Assembly: GCA_963843315.1 (NCBI GenBank)
Contig: CAWJJU010000003.1
Span: forward strand, 1 to 64,000
DNA: 64,000 nucleotides
From: JAWVFM01 sp963843315
Lineage (GTDB): Bacteria > Actinomycetota > Thermoleophilia > Solirubrobacterales > 70-9
Reading direction: 5' to 3'
This document shows, one piece after another, positions 35,658 to 44,069 of the stretch (positions are counted from its first letter, which is position 1; the number at the start of each line of letters is the position of its first letter). The notes beneath the pieces were generated by a model that searched no databases, was not told the DNA's origin, and saw nothing but the letters and a program-made list of their open reading frames with translations. The translations under genes and the position numbers were made by a program.

Positions 35658-36131
35658 ATGCTCTTCTCGACGAAGGCTGAATACGGAGTCCGGCTCATGG
35701 TCGAGCTCGGACGCCGTGCCGATGCCGGCCTGGACACCGCCCCGCCCGTCGCCCTGAGCGCCGTGGCCGAGGCGGAGATCCTGCCGCTCGCCTACCTGGA
35801 GCACCTGGTCGCCAAGCTTCGCGAGGCCGAGCTGGTCGCGTCAGTTCGCGGCGCGCACGGCGGCTACCGGCTGGCCCGCCCCGCCCGCGAGATCACCATG
35901 CTCGAGGTGGTCCAGGCCCTCGAGGGCCCGATCGCTCCGATGGAGTGCTTCCACGCCGACCGCGACGGCCGCGTGCTCTGCTCGCACGAGTCCGACGACC
36001 GCACCTGCTCCACCAAGCTTCTCTGGACGCGGGTGCACGGCGGCGTCACCGGCGCCCTCACGGGGACGACCCTGGCCGAGCTCGTCGAGTTCTCGGCCCG
36101 CGAGACGGGCCTCGCCGCGACCCCGGCCTGA
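35658..36131 (+). CDS. Rrf2-family Fe-S-sensing transcription regulator
   Basis: A protein of 157 residues. The N-terminal winged helix starts LFSTKAEYGVRLMVELGRRA and contains LAYLEHLVAKLREAELVASV and RGAHGGYRLARPAREI. Three cysteines (MECFHADRDG, VLCSHES and RTCSTK) fall where IscR/SufR-like members hold a [2Fe-2S] cluster. It sits 26 bases upstream of sufC, so it likely represses the suf genes when the cluster is present. A candidate operator lies just upstream. Confidence 0.9.
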   Translation: MLFSTKAEYGVRLMVELGRRADAGLDTAPPVALSAVAEAEILPLAYLEHLVAKLREAELVASVRGAHGGYRLARPAREITMLEVVQALEGPIAPMECFHADRDGRVLCSHESDDRTCSTKLLWTRVHGGVTGALTGTTLAELVEFSARETGLAATPA

Positions 36132-36157
36132 AACCCACCGCAACCCGAACGGAGAAC

Positions 36158-36931
36158 ATGGCAGACCTGAAGATCACCGACCTTCACGTGAGCGCCGAGG
36201 ACAAGGAGATCCTCAAGGGCCTCGACCTCACGATCCCCAACGACGAGATCCACGCGCTGATGGGCCCCAACGGCTCGGGCAAGTCGACGCTGGCCAACGC
36301 GATCATGGGCCACCCGGCCTTCGAGGTCACGAGCGGCACGATCGAGTTCGACGGCGAGGACATCACCGAGGCGGCTCCCGAGGAGCGCGCCCGCGCCGGG
36401 CTCTTCATGGCGTTCCAGTACCCCGTCGCCATCCCCGGCGTGACCGTCGCCAAGTACCTGCGGATGGCGCTGAACGCGCACCGCGAGGCCCGCGGCGAGC
36501 CCGAGGTCAAGCTCAAGGACTTCCGGCGGACCACGGAGGAGGCGATGGAGCTGGCCGACATCCCGCGTTCGTTCTCCAGCCGCTACCTGAACGACGGGTT
36601 CTCGGGCGGCGAGAAGAAGCGCATGGAGATGCTCCAGCTCGCGCTGCTGCGCCCGAAGCTTGCCGTCCTCGACGAGACCGACTCGGGCCTGGACATCGAC
36701 GCGCTGCGCGTGGTGGCCGACGGCGTCAACCGCTTCGCGGGCCCCGACATGGGCGTCCTGATCATCACCCACTACCAGCGGATCCTCCACTACGTGAAGC
36801 CGGACTTCGTCCACGTGATGTTCGAGGGCCGGATCGTCAAGCAGGGTGGCCCGGAGCTCGTGACGACGCTCGAGGAGAAGGGCTACGGCTGGATCAAGGA
36901 GGAAGTGGAGGCAGAGGCAGGTGTGGGATGA
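36158..36931 (+). CDS. sufC: SufC, Fe-S cluster assembly ATPase
   Basis: A protein of 257 residues with an ABC ATPase fold: Walker A LMGPNGSGKSTLANAIMG, Q-loop FMAFQYPVAIPG, the SufC-type signature NDGFSGGEKKRMEMLQLALL and Walker B LAVLDETDSGLDIDAL. It powers the SufBCD scaffold; sufB and sufD are about 10 kb downstream. GGAG precedes ATG 36158. The usual actinobacterial order keeps sufB-sufD-sufC-sufS together, so the split here is noteworthy. Confidence 0.96.
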   Translation: MADLKITDLHVSAEDKEILKGLDLTIPNDEIHALMGPNGSGKSTLANAIMGHPAFEVTSGTIEFDGEDITEAAPEERARAGLFMAFQYPVAIPGVTVAKYLRMALNAHREARGEPEVKLKDFRRTTEEAMELADIPRSFSSRYLNDGFSGGEKKRMEMLQLALLRPKLAVLDETDSGLDIDALRVVADGVNRFAGPDMGVLIITHYQRILHYVKPDFVHVMFEGRIVKQGGPELVTTLEEKGYGWIKEEVEAEAGVG

Positions 36932-36975
36932 GGCGCTTTAGCGCCGAAAGCAGCAGGTCAGGCGGCGGAGCCGCC
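36932..36975 (+). repeat. Two small GC hairpins between sufC and sufS
   Basis: GGCGC-TTTA-GCGCC (36932-36945) and GGCGGC-GGA-GCCGCC (36961-36975) are consecutive perfect hairpins. No T-run follows, so they could be mRNA stability or attenuation elements rather than a terminator. Confidence 0.5.
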
Positions 36976-36986
36976 GCAATTTGGTC

Positions 36987-38228
36987 ATGACCGTTGCGGC
37001 CTTCCCGCTCGATCGGGTTCGGGAGTCCTTCCCGGCGCTCGCGCGGGAGGTCCACGGCCAGCCGGTCGCATACCTCGACTCCGGCGCCAGCGCCCAGCGG
37101 GTGCTGGCCTCCATCCAGGCGGTGGACCGCTACGAGCGCCGCCACCACGCCAACGTCCATCGCGGCTCCCACACGCTCTCGGCCGAGGCCACCGCCGCGT
37201 TCGAGGGGGCCCGCGCGACCGTCGCCGACCACCTCGGCGCCGGCGACCGTCGCGAGGTGATCTTCGTGCGCAACGCGACCGAGGCCCTCAACCTCGTCGC
37301 GCGGGCCTGGGGCGACGCGAACGTCCGGGCGGGCGATCGGATCGTGCTCACCGAGATGGAGCACCACTCCAACATCGTCCCCTGGCAGCAGCTCGCCGAG
37401 CGCGCCGGCGCCGAGATCGACTGGGTGGGCGTCACCGGGGATGGCCGGCTGGATCTCGAGGGTTTGGGCGCCCTGCTCGAGCGCGGCCCGAAGCTGGTCG
37501 CAGTCGCGCACGTCTCGAACGTCCTCGGCACGCTCAATCCCGTCGCCGAGATCGCCCGCATGGCCCACGACGCGGGCGCGCTCGCGGTCGTCGACGGCGC
37601 GCAGGCAGCCCCCAAGCTCGCGGTCGACGTCGCCGAGCTCGGCGTCGACTTCTACGCCCTCACGGGCCACAAGCTCTACGGACCGACCGGCATCGGCGCG
37701 CTTTGGGGGCGCCTCGACCTGCTCCGCGCGATGCCGCCGTTCATGGGCGGGGGTTCGATGATCCGCAAGGTCACGACCTCGGGCACCACCTACGCCGACC
37801 CGCCCGCCCGCTTCGAGGCCGGAACGCCGGCGATCGCCCAGGCGATCGGCATGGCCGCCGCCCTGCGCTGGCTCGACGCCGTCGGAATGGACGCCGTCAC
37901 CGCGCACGAGCGCGAGATCACCGCCTACGCCATCGAGCGCCTGGCCGAGATTCCAGGCCTGACGATCTTCGGCCCCGGCGCCGACCCCGAGCGCCTTGGC
38001 CCGGTTTCCTTTGAGATCGACGGCATCCACGCCCACGACGTCTCCGAGATCCTCGACCGCCACGGTGTGGCCGTGCGGGCGGGCCACCACTGCGCGCAGC
38101 CGCTGATGGACCGCCTGGGGGTCGCCGCGACCGCGCGCGCGAGCTTCGGCGTCTACACGACGCGCGGCGAGATCGACCGTCTCGTCGCCGGGCTGGAGGA
38201 GGCCCGCAGGGTCTTCGAACTGGGCTGA
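36987..38228 (+). CDS. sufS: SufS, group II cysteine desulfurase
   Basis: A protein of 413 residues, PLP-dependent. It has YLDSGASAQRV and RHHANVHRGSHTLSAEAT, then MEHHSNIVPWQ, DGAQAAPKL, the PLP-binding Lys in ALTGHKLYGPTG, and the catalytic Cys in VRAGHHCAQPLMDRLG. It mobilises persulfide sulfur from cysteine, probably to SufU encoded at 39473. ATG 36987 is preferred to TTG 36981. It is downstream of sufC after 55 bases that contain two hairpins. Confidence 0.95.
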   Translation: MTVAAFPLDRVRESFPALAREVHGQPVAYLDSGASAQRVLASIQAVDRYERRHHANVHRGSHTLSAEATAAFEGARATVADHLGAGDRREVIFVRNATEALNLVARAWGDANVRAGDRIVLTEMEHHSNIVPWQQLAERAGAEIDWVGVTGDGRLDLEGLGALLERGPKLVAVAHVSNVLGTLNPVAEIARMAHDAGALAVVDGAQAAPKLAVDVAELGVDFYALTGHKLYGPTGIGALWGRLDLLRAMPPFMGGGSMIRKVTTSGTTYADPPARFEAGTPAIAQAIGMAAALRWLDAVGMDAVTAHEREITAYAIERLAEIPGLTIFGPGADPERLGPVSFEIDGIHAHDVSEILDRHGVAVRAGHHCAQPLMDRLGVAATARASFGVYTTRGEIDRLVAGLEEARRVFELG

Positions 38229-38246
38229 CGGCAGCCAGGCCCGGGG

Positions 38247-39047
38247 CTACTTCACCCAGGCCGGCTGCCGCCACTCGGTCGAGTCAGCGGAGCTCCTCAT
38301 GGGCGTCCAGTAGCGGGTGCCCTCGAAGAAGTAGTGCGTGACCTGGGTCCAGCGCGTCCTGCCCGGATCCCGCTGGAGGGCTCCACCGTGAAGGAGGTTG
38401 GATGCCCAGATGAGAGCCTGGCCGCGGCGCAGATGGGCGTGGTGGGCCTCGAGCCCCTCGCGCGCGATCGCTGCCTGCACGTGCTCCTCGTAGCGCCCGT
38501 ACACCTCCTCGCCAGGCGGGACGCCGAGGACCTCGGTGGTCACCTCCGGAAGCCGGTGGCTGCCGGGGTAATAGACGAGCGGGCCGTTGTCGTCGTCGAT
38601 GTCCTCGAGTGCCACCCAGACTCCGCACATGTAGCCGGGCGGGTCGGAATTGAAATGAAAGGCGTCGGCATGCGGCTGTTGCTGGCTGCCCAGGCGGAAG
38701 TTGAGGGTCTGAAACGGCAGCGGCTCGCGGCCGTAGAGACTGCGGAGGGCATCGAGGATCCGCGGCGCCCGAGCGATCGCCAGGACGCTCTTCGACCTCG
38801 CCCACGCGTCCTGCACGCGGCGGTCGTCGCGGTAGGAATGGGTGGGCGGCAGGCGCCGAAGCCTCCGGACAGGCCGCTTGAGGGCCCTGACAAGGGCCGG
38901 CCCGCCTTCCCCCTCGAAGACGCGGGTGACATCCTCGACGGCCGCCGCGATCGTCGAGTCGCCGAGCTGCGGATCGATGACGACGTACCCGTCGCGCTCG
39001 AACGCTTCGGTGTCGACCGTCCCGCCGTTCGGCCCGGCGACGCTCAC
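38247..39047 (-). CDS. PhyH-family Fe(II)/2-oxoglutarate dioxygenase
   Basis: A protein of 266 residues. The N-terminus FERDGYVVIDPQLGD is typical of phytanoyl-CoA dioxygenase-like proteins. The HxD iron pair is in QQPHADAFHFNSDP, GPLVYYPGSHRLPEV is the family loop, and the distal His lies in NLLHGGALQRD, with Arg nearby for 2-oxoglutarate. The substrate is unknown. It lies 11 bases downstream of the small secreted protein gene on the same strand, and both are inserted between sufS and sufU on the opposite strand. Confidence 0.85.
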   Translation of the reverse strand: MSVAGPNGGTVDTEAFERDGYVVIDPQLGDSTIAAAVEDVTRVFEGEGGPALVRALKRPVRRLRRLPPTHSYRDDRRVQDAWARSKSVLAIARAPRILDALRSLYGREPLPFQTLNFRLGSQQQPHADAFHFNSDPPGYMCGVWVALEDIDDDNGPLVYYPGSHRLPEVTTEVLGVPPGEEVYGRYEEHVQAAIAREGLEAHHAHLRRGQALIWASNLLHGGALQRDPGRTRWTQVTHYFFEGTRYWTPMRSSADSTEWRQPAWVK

Positions 39048-39058
39048 CCGATCCAGTC

Positions 39059-39424
39059 TCAGTCGACGACGACCGGGCGCGACTTGTCCTTCTCACAGGT
39101 GATGCCGAGCGAGGCGCTGCCGCCCTTGGTGACCCGCGCGTAGTAGATCCCCGACCTGAGGTTGTGATGGCTGACCTTCCAGTCGCCGTTGTCCTCGGAG
39201 CGGTCCGTGCCGAGCAGCTTGTCCTTGCCGTCCTTCTTCATGAACATCCGGACGAGGCGATGCTGGCGACACAGCTCGGCCGAGGACTTCACGTTGCCGT
39301 GAAAGGCCGGGGCCTTCGCGGACAGGCGCAGGTGCGTCGAGTAGGTGTGCGCTCCGGCGGCGATGGCCGAGGCCGTGAACAGGGCGAGGGCGAGGGCACA
39401 CGCGGCGAGGAGGATCTTCTTCAT
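39059..39424 (-). CDS. Small secreted beta-rich protein with conserved Cys pair (unknown family)
   Basis: A protein of 121 residues. The signal peptide (KILLAACALALALFTASAIA) is followed by a beta-rich domain: APAFHGNVKSSAELCRQHR, GDWKVSHHN, IYYARVTKGG and ITCEKDKSRP. The pattern AP-F-G-VKS, C-xx-HR, G-W, YYA-V and C-x-D-S-P is repeated in the protein at 45584-45970, so these are paralogs. The two Cys could form a disulfide. No function is recognised; a transthyretin- or CNA-B-like fold is possible. A TAGGAT -10 lies 6 bases before the ATG. Confidence 0.75.
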   Translation of the reverse strand: MKKILLAACALALALFTASAIAAGAHTYSTHLRLSAKAPAFHGNVKSSAELCRQHRLVRMFMKKDGKDKLLGTDRSEDNGDWKVSHHNLRSGIYYARVTKGGSASLGITCEKDKSRPVVVD

Positions 39425-39430
39425 GCGCGC

Positions 39431-39436
39431 ATCCTA
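39431..39436 (-). promoter_or_regulatory. -10 hexamer TAGGAT, leaderless-type
   Basis: On the minus strand TAGGAT is followed by GCGCGC and ATG 39424, a spacing of 6. It lies back to back with the sufU promoter at 39460. Confidence 0.5.
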
Positions 39437-39459
39437 TTCGCGCCGCGCAGCGGCATCGC

Positions 39460-39465
39460 TACCGT
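39460..39465 (+). promoter_or_regulatory. -10 hexamer TACCGT, leaderless-type, upstream of sufU
   Basis: TACCGT lies 7 bases before GTG 39473. sufU therefore appears to have its own promoter, apart from sufC-sufS. Confidence 0.5.
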
Positions 39466-39472
39466 TCGCGGG

Positions 39473-39898
39473 GTGGACGACCTCTACCGCGAGCAGATCC
39501 TCGAGCACTACAAGCGCCCGCACAACTTCGGGGCGCCCGAGTCGTTCGACCTCGACTTCGAGGACACCAACCCCTTCTGCGGCGACGAGCAGCACCTCTT
39601 CCTGACCCTCGGCGACGACGGCAGGGTGAGCGAGGCACGCTTCGAGGGCAAGGGCTGCGCGATCTCGACCGCGGCGACCTCGATGCTCACCGACGAGCTG
39701 GCAGGCATGACCCGCGAGGAGGTCCTGCGCCTGCCCAAGGAGTTCGTGCTCGACCTGCTCGGCATCGACATCTCCGCGACGCGTATGAAGTGCGCGCTGC
39801 TCGGGCTGAAGGTCGCGAAGTCCGCGAGCCTCGGCGAGCTCGCCGACTGGGAGGATGAGGGCGTCGACGGCAATCCGACGGAGGCCGAGACGCTCTGA
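39473..39898 (+). CDS. sufU: SufU, sulfur-transfer protein
   Basis: A protein of 141 residues with the three zinc-binding Cys of SufU: NPFCGDEQ, GKGCAISTAATSML and RMKCALLGL. DLYREQILEHYKRPHNFG is the family N-terminus. It accepts sulfur from SufS and feeds SufBCD. It starts at GTG 39473, supported by the -10 spacing. A longer open frame upstream only mirrors the secreted protein gene on the other strand. Confidence 0.94.
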   Translation: MDDLYREQILEHYKRPHNFGAPESFDLDFEDTNPFCGDEQHLFLTLGDDGRVSEARFEGKGCAISTAATSMLTDELAGMTREEVLRLPKEFVLDLLGIDISATRMKCALLGLKVAKSASLGELADWEDEGVDGNPTEAETL

Positions 39899-39903
39899 TT
39901 GAG

Positions 39904-40629
39904 ATGCCCGGCGCGCCTCGCCCCTCGATCAGCGTCGTCATCCCCGCCTTCGACGCGGAGCGCTTCATCGCCGAGGCGGTGACGAGCTCCCTCGAGCAGG
40001 ACTACGCGCCTCGCGAGGTGATCGTCGCCGACGACGCCTCCTCCGACCGCACCGCCGAGATCGCCGAGGGGATCGAGGGAGTGCAGGTGGTCAGGCTCCC
40101 GCGTAACTCCGGCCCCGCCGCGGCGCGCAACGCAGGGGTGGCCGCGGCCGGGGGCGAGCTGATCGCCTTTCTCGATGCCGACGACATGATGCTTCCCGGA
40201 CGCCTCACGCGGCAGGCGGCGGCGGTCCTCTCCTCCCCGCGAAACGGCCTCGCTATCGCGACCGCCGAATACCGCACGGTGGGCGTCCACGACTTTCCGG
40301 AGTGGTTCACGGCGCCGGCGATCGACGGCCGCGCGGTGCTCGGCAAGCCCGAGACCGGACCCGTGTGGGAGCCGATGGCGGGGCTCGCTCGCCGTGAGGT
40401 GTTCGACGAGATCGGCGGGTTCGACGAGGGGATGCGCTACTCGGAGGACATGGACTGGGTGCTTCGGGTGTTCGAGTCGCGATTCGAGGTCCTCATGCTC
40501 GACGAGGTGCTCGGGGTGCGCCGATTCCACGCCGGCAACGCAACCCGCGACACCGAGCGGATGCGCGCCGGCATCGCTCAGCTCATGAAACGCCGGATCG
40601 ACCGGAAGCGCGCCCGCGCCGGCGCCTGA
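39904..40629 (+). CDS. Family 2 glycosyltransferase
   Basis: A protein of 241 residues: ISVVIPAFDAERFIAEAVTS, VIVADDASSDRTAEIA, RNSGPAAARNAGVAAA, the metal site AFLDADDMMLPGR, GGFDEGMRYSEDMDWVLRV and RRFHAGNATRD. It starts 5 bases after sufU. Its partner set (EDMDW, HAGNAT) resembles the GT2 at 43377-44069 (EFLDWLLR, HTGNVT), so it may be an outlying member of the cassette that begins on the opposite strand at 40583. The 3' ends overlap by 47 bases. Confidence 0.85.
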   Translation: MPGAPRPSISVVIPAFDAERFIAEAVTSSLEQDYAPREVIVADDASSDRTAEIAEGIEGVQVVRLPRNSGPAAARNAGVAAAGGELIAFLDADDMMLPGRLTRQAAAVLSSPRNGLAIATAEYRTVGVHDFPEWFTAPAIDGRAVLGKPETGPVWEPMAGLARREVFDEIGGFDEGMRYSEDMDWVLRVFESRFEVLMLDEVLGVRRFHAGNATRDTERMRAGIAQLMKRRIDRKRARAGA

Positions 40630-41713
40630 GCGCCAGTCGCACCCCGCCCGCCGCGAGCTCGCGACTGCTGTCGTAGCCAAACGAGCGGCGCAGGAACTCG
40701 ACGAAGCTTGCCGCGCGCGGCCCGGGTACGCCCGCGTCGCGGTGGCGCCGGTAGACGTCCCATGCGATCGGCAGGTGGCCTGCCGCGCGGGTCGGCCGCA
40801 GCAGCGCGCGATACGCGGCTCGGGTGCGCAGCGGCACACGATCCCCGGAGAGCTCGGCGACCAGGGCGTCGGGCACCGGCGAGGCGAGGCGCGTGGCCAG
40901 GTACTCGAGCACCGGCACCACGAAGGCCTGGATCCTCCGCGCGCGGGCACCCGCGACCAGGGCCTCCCAGTCGGCGCCGCCGGCCGTGGAGGCGAGCACG
41001 TGGGCGTCCGCGATCCAATCGAACTGGCCGCCGGACACCCAGGTCGCGCCGTGGACGCACGCGTGCAGGAGCATGTCGGCAGGCGAGGGGACCCGGGATT
41101 CGATCCCCGCGATCTGGGCCGGACGTGCGTCGGCCCAGAGGCGGTCGTCGGACGCCGGCAGCCAGAAGGCGCGCCAGTGGAGGTCGATCAGTTGACCGTC
41201 CGCGTTCTCGTACGCGCTTCCGTGGGTGGTCGCCATCAGCTCGGATGGCCGCCCGTGGTGATCGATCCAGCCGGCCTCGCGAAGGACGTGGTGAGCCAGG
41301 TCGGCTCGATCGGGCGGGACGACCACGTCGACATCGGCCATCCACCGAGAGCCGGCGTCGCGATGCCCCGACGCGACGATCCCCGCGCCCTTGGCGAGCA
41401 GCGTCGGGACGCCCTCCGCCTCGAGCGCCGCCACGGCGGGCGCGGCCGTCGCGAGCAGAAGCTGGTTGCGAACCCAGCAGTTCCGGTAGATGCCGCGCAC
41501 GCGTCTGGCGTCGGGGTCGCCTTCGAGCCTGGCACCGAGGTTCCGGGATGCAAGCGGTATCAGCCGCAGCTCCGCGACGGGAACATCGTCGAGGTCGATG
41601 GACTCGCGCCACTGCGACCACGCGGCGAGGGCCTCCCGGGCCGGGAGAAGGCCGGCTGCGAGCAGGGCCTGCTCTCGCGAGCCCGGCCAGATGGCGCCGC
41701 GCGGGGCGCTCAC
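40583..41713 (-). CDS. Nucleotidyltransferase-family protein (NTP_transf_5-like)
   Basis: A protein of 376 residues. The core has LLLATAAPAVAALEAEGVPTLLAKG, then SRWMADVDVVVPPD, the nucleotidyltransferase Gly-Ser/Asp-x-Asp equivalent, followed by IDLHWRAFWLP and LLHACVHGATWV. This pattern fits the NTP_transf_5 group found with PqqD-like and HPr-kinase-like genes in peptide- and glycan-modification clusters. The reaction is unproven. It is the last gene of the minus-strand cassette, with its GTG overlapping the ABC transporter stop (GTGA). Confidence 0.75.
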   Translation of the reverse strand: MSAPRGAIWPGSREQALLAAGLLPAREALAAWSQWRESIDLDDVPVAELRLIPLASRNLGARLEGDPDARRVRGIYRNCWVRNQLLLATAAPAVAALEAEGVPTLLAKGAGIVASGHRDAGSRWMADVDVVVPPDRADLAHHVLREAGWIDHHGRPSELMATTHGSAYENADGQLIDLHWRAFWLPASDDRLWADARPAQIAGIESRVPSPADMLLHACVHGATWVSGGQFDWIADAHVLASTAGGADWEALVAGARARRIQAFVVPVLEYLATRLASPVPDALVAELSGDRVPLRTRAAYRALLRPTRAAGHLPIAWDVYRRHRDAGVPGPRAASFVEFLRRSFGYDSSRELAAGGVRLALRRRRGRASGRSGVS

Positions 41714-43380
41714 GGCAGCGGCTCGGGCTCCTGGGTGTCGAGGCTCTCCGATCCGGCCAAGCCGAGCTCGACGACGCGGTCCATCCCGGCGACGAATGCC
41801 TCATCGTGCGAGACGATCAGCAGCGTTCGGTCGCGAGCTGCCGCCAGGCGCTCGGTCAGGCTTCGGGCCGAAGCCTTGTCGAGGAATGTCGTGGGCTCGT
41901 CGAGGATGAGCACGATGGGGTCCCCGACGAGCGCGCGGGCAATGGCGATGCGCTGGCGCTGACCTCCCGAGATCAGCACGCCGTCGTCACCGATCCTTGT
42001 CGCATAGCCGTCGGGAAGCTCGTCGATGAACTCGGCGACGGACGCCTCCTCGGCAGCCCTGCGGATCTCATCCAGGTCCACGTCCGGACGGCCATAGCCG
42101 ATGTTCTCGGCGACCGTGCCCCTGAACAGGATCGGGTCCTGGGGGACGATGCCCACCCGCCGGCGCACGGTTGCGAGATCGAGCTGGTCCATCGGTATCC
42201 CGTCGATCGCAACCTCGCCGCGGTGAGGGCGGTAGAGGCCGAGCAGCAGCGAGACGGTCGTCGTCTTCCCCGCGCCGTTGGGGCCGACGAGGGCCACGTG
42301 CTCGCCGCGCTCCACCCGCAGGTTCAGACCGTCGAGGACGATTCGCTCGCCGTACCCGAAGCTCACATCCCTCAGCTCTAGGGTGCCGCGAAGGTCGTGG
42401 GGCCGCGTCCCCGAGTAGGGCTCGACGGCCTCGGCGTCGAGAATCGCCTCGACGCGCGGAAGGGACTCCAGGCCCGCGATCACCTGCGGCAGCCCAGCGA
42501 GGACAAACGCGGTCTGGCCCCGCAGCAGGCCGACGGCGCTGAAGAACGAGACCAGATCGCCGATCACGATGGAGCCCCGGGCCACCTCGATCCCGCCGAC
42601 GACCAGCACGACGACCCCGGCCAGCGCGCCGACCGCCGAGTTGAGCTGCGTGTACGCGCCCTGCCACCAGTTCAGCGCCAGGCTGTCACTCGCGAGCGCC
42701 GCGTAGCGGCGGCGCTGGCGCTCGATCTCCTGGCGGTCCGCCGCCTGCAGCTTCGTCAGCGTCATCGCACGCAGCCCGATCAGCGTTTCCGCCGTGTATC
42801 CGTCGAACTGCCCATACCAGGCACGAGCGCGCCGGCGGACGACCTGGCTGAGCACGAAGCTGAGCACGACGAAGATCGGGAAGACGGCGAGCATCACCAG
42901 GGTCAGCTCGACATTGAGGAAGAAGAGGACCGCGACGAGGCTGATCGAGATGATCGTGCAGGGAAAGACGTAGGAGATCAGCGAATAGCCCATCTGGTCG
43001 AGGCGCTCGGTGTCCTGGACGAGGGTGCCGTGGAGGCGACCGAGGTCGCTGCGGTCGAAGTAGCTGCGCGGAAGCGAGTAGAGCTTCTCGAGCAGCGCCA
43101 CCCGCAGCGAGACGATGGACGCCTTGGTGGCTCGCAGGGCGACGTAACGGGTCAGCAGTGCAAGTGCGGTGCTCGCGAGGTAGAGCACGGTGACGATCGC
43201 CCCGGCGAGAAAGACCGCACCGGTGTCGCCCGCGGGGATATCGACGTTGAAGGCGTGGCGCACCACCAGCGCGATCGGGATCAGGAGCGCCGACTGAACC
43301 AGGGACAGGGCGAGGGCGACGCCGAGCAGCCGGCGGGTGCCCCCGAGGACGCGGTTCGTCGCATGCCAGAGATCCCTCAT
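41710..43380 (-). CDS. ABC exporter, fused TM and ATPase domains
   Basis: A protein of 556 residues. Six TM helices (residues about 15-290) have the exporter pattern LPRSYFDRSDLGRLHGTLVQ. The ATPase has Walker A VGPNGAGKTTTVSLLLG, VPQDPILFRGTVAENIGYG, the signature LISGGQRQRIAIARAL and Walker B ILILDEPTTFLD. There is no N-terminal C39 peptidase domain, so if it exports a peptide it would not cleave the leader itself. The start is ATG 43380, overlapping the GT2 stop; a longer open frame is non-coding. It likely exports the product of the cassette. Confidence 0.9.
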   Translation of the reverse strand: MRDLWHATNRVLGGTRRLLGVALALSLVQSALLIPIALVVRHAFNVDIPAGDTGAVFLAGAIVTVLYLASTALALLTRYVALRATKASIVSLRVALLEKLYSLPRSYFDRSDLGRLHGTLVQDTERLDQMGYSLISYVFPCTIISISLVAVLFFLNVELTLVMLAVFPIFVVLSFVLSQVVRRRARAWYGQFDGYTAETLIGLRAMTLTKLQAADRQEIERQRRRYAALASDSLALNWWQGAYTQLNSAVGALAGVVVLVVGGIEVARGSIVIGDLVSFFSAVGLLRGQTAFVLAGLPQVIAGLESLPRVEAILDAEAVEPYSGTRPHDLRGTLELRDVSFGYGERIVLDGLNLRVERGEHVALVGPNGAGKTTTVSLLLGLYRPHRGEVAIDGIPMDQLDLATVRRRVGIVPQDPILFRGTVAENIGYGRPDVDLDEIRRAAEEASVAEFIDELPDGYATRIGDDGVLISGGQRQRIAIARALVGDPIVLILDEPTTFLDKASARSLTERLAAARDRTLLIVSHDEAFVAGMDRVVELGLAGSESLDTQEPEPLP

Positions 43381-44069
43381 GAGGCTTCCTCCGCGCGACG
43401 GAGACGCAGATCGTCGGCGAGGGTGCGGGCGTACTCGCGCAGGCCGGCAGCGCCCGCGGCGGTGGTGACGTTGCCGGTGTGCACGCGCCGGTGCAGGAGC
43501 ACTCGATCCACCATCGTGAACGAGTGCCCCAACCGACGGGCGCGCAGGAGCCAGTCGAGGAACTCCGAGACGAGCGTCCCACCGCGAAACGGGCCGATCG
43601 CGCATAACGCCTCCGTCCCGATGGTCAGCGCCCCCGCGATCATCGCCGGGCGGGGCGGCGGTATCTCGCCAGGCCGGGCGCGGTCCGCATCGGAGAGCTC
43701 CGACGACCCAAACCGCTGCTCCCAGCAGAAGGCACCGTCGGCCGACGGCTTGGCGCGCAGGGCAGCGAGCTGGGCCTCCAGCTTGTGCGGGTCCCAGCGG
43801 TCGTCGGCGTCGAGAAAGGAGACGTGGTCGCCTCGGGCGAGGTCGACCCCGCGATTGCGTGCGGGCCCGACGCCCGAGTTCGGCTGACGAACCACCGTGA
43901 CGCCGAGGCGCTCCGCCACGGCGCCGCTGTCGTCCTCCGACCCGTCGTCGACCACGATCACCTCTGCCGGCGGCAGAGTCTGGGCGAGGGCGCTCTCGAG
44001 GGCCTCCCGCAGGTAGGCCGCACCGTTGTAGACGGTGCACACGACCGTGACCTGTCCGTCGCCGGTCAC
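43377..44069 (-). CDS. Family 2 glycosyltransferase of the PqqD/HPrK cassette
   Basis: A protein of 230 residues: VTVVCTVYNGAAYLREALES, VIVVDDGSEDDSGAV, QPNSGVGPARNRGVDLA, the metal site SFLDADDRWDPHK, then EFLDWLLRARRLG and HRRVHTGNVTT. It has GTGA and ATGA overlaps on both sides. In this context it may glycosylate the cassette product or a carrier lipid. An N-terminal GTG at 44069 fits both the overlap and the domain start. Confidence 0.87.
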   Translation of the reverse strand: MTGDGQVTVVCTVYNGAAYLREALESALAQTLPPAEVIVVDDGSEDDSGAVAERLGVTVVRQPNSGVGPARNRGVDLARGDHVSFLDADDRWDPHKLEAQLAALRAKPSADGAFCWEQRFGSSELSDADRARPGEIPPPRPAMIAGALTIGTEALCAIGPFRGGTLVSEFLDWLLRARRLGHSFTMVDRVLLHRRVHTGNVTTAAGAAGLREYARTLADDLRLRRAEEAS

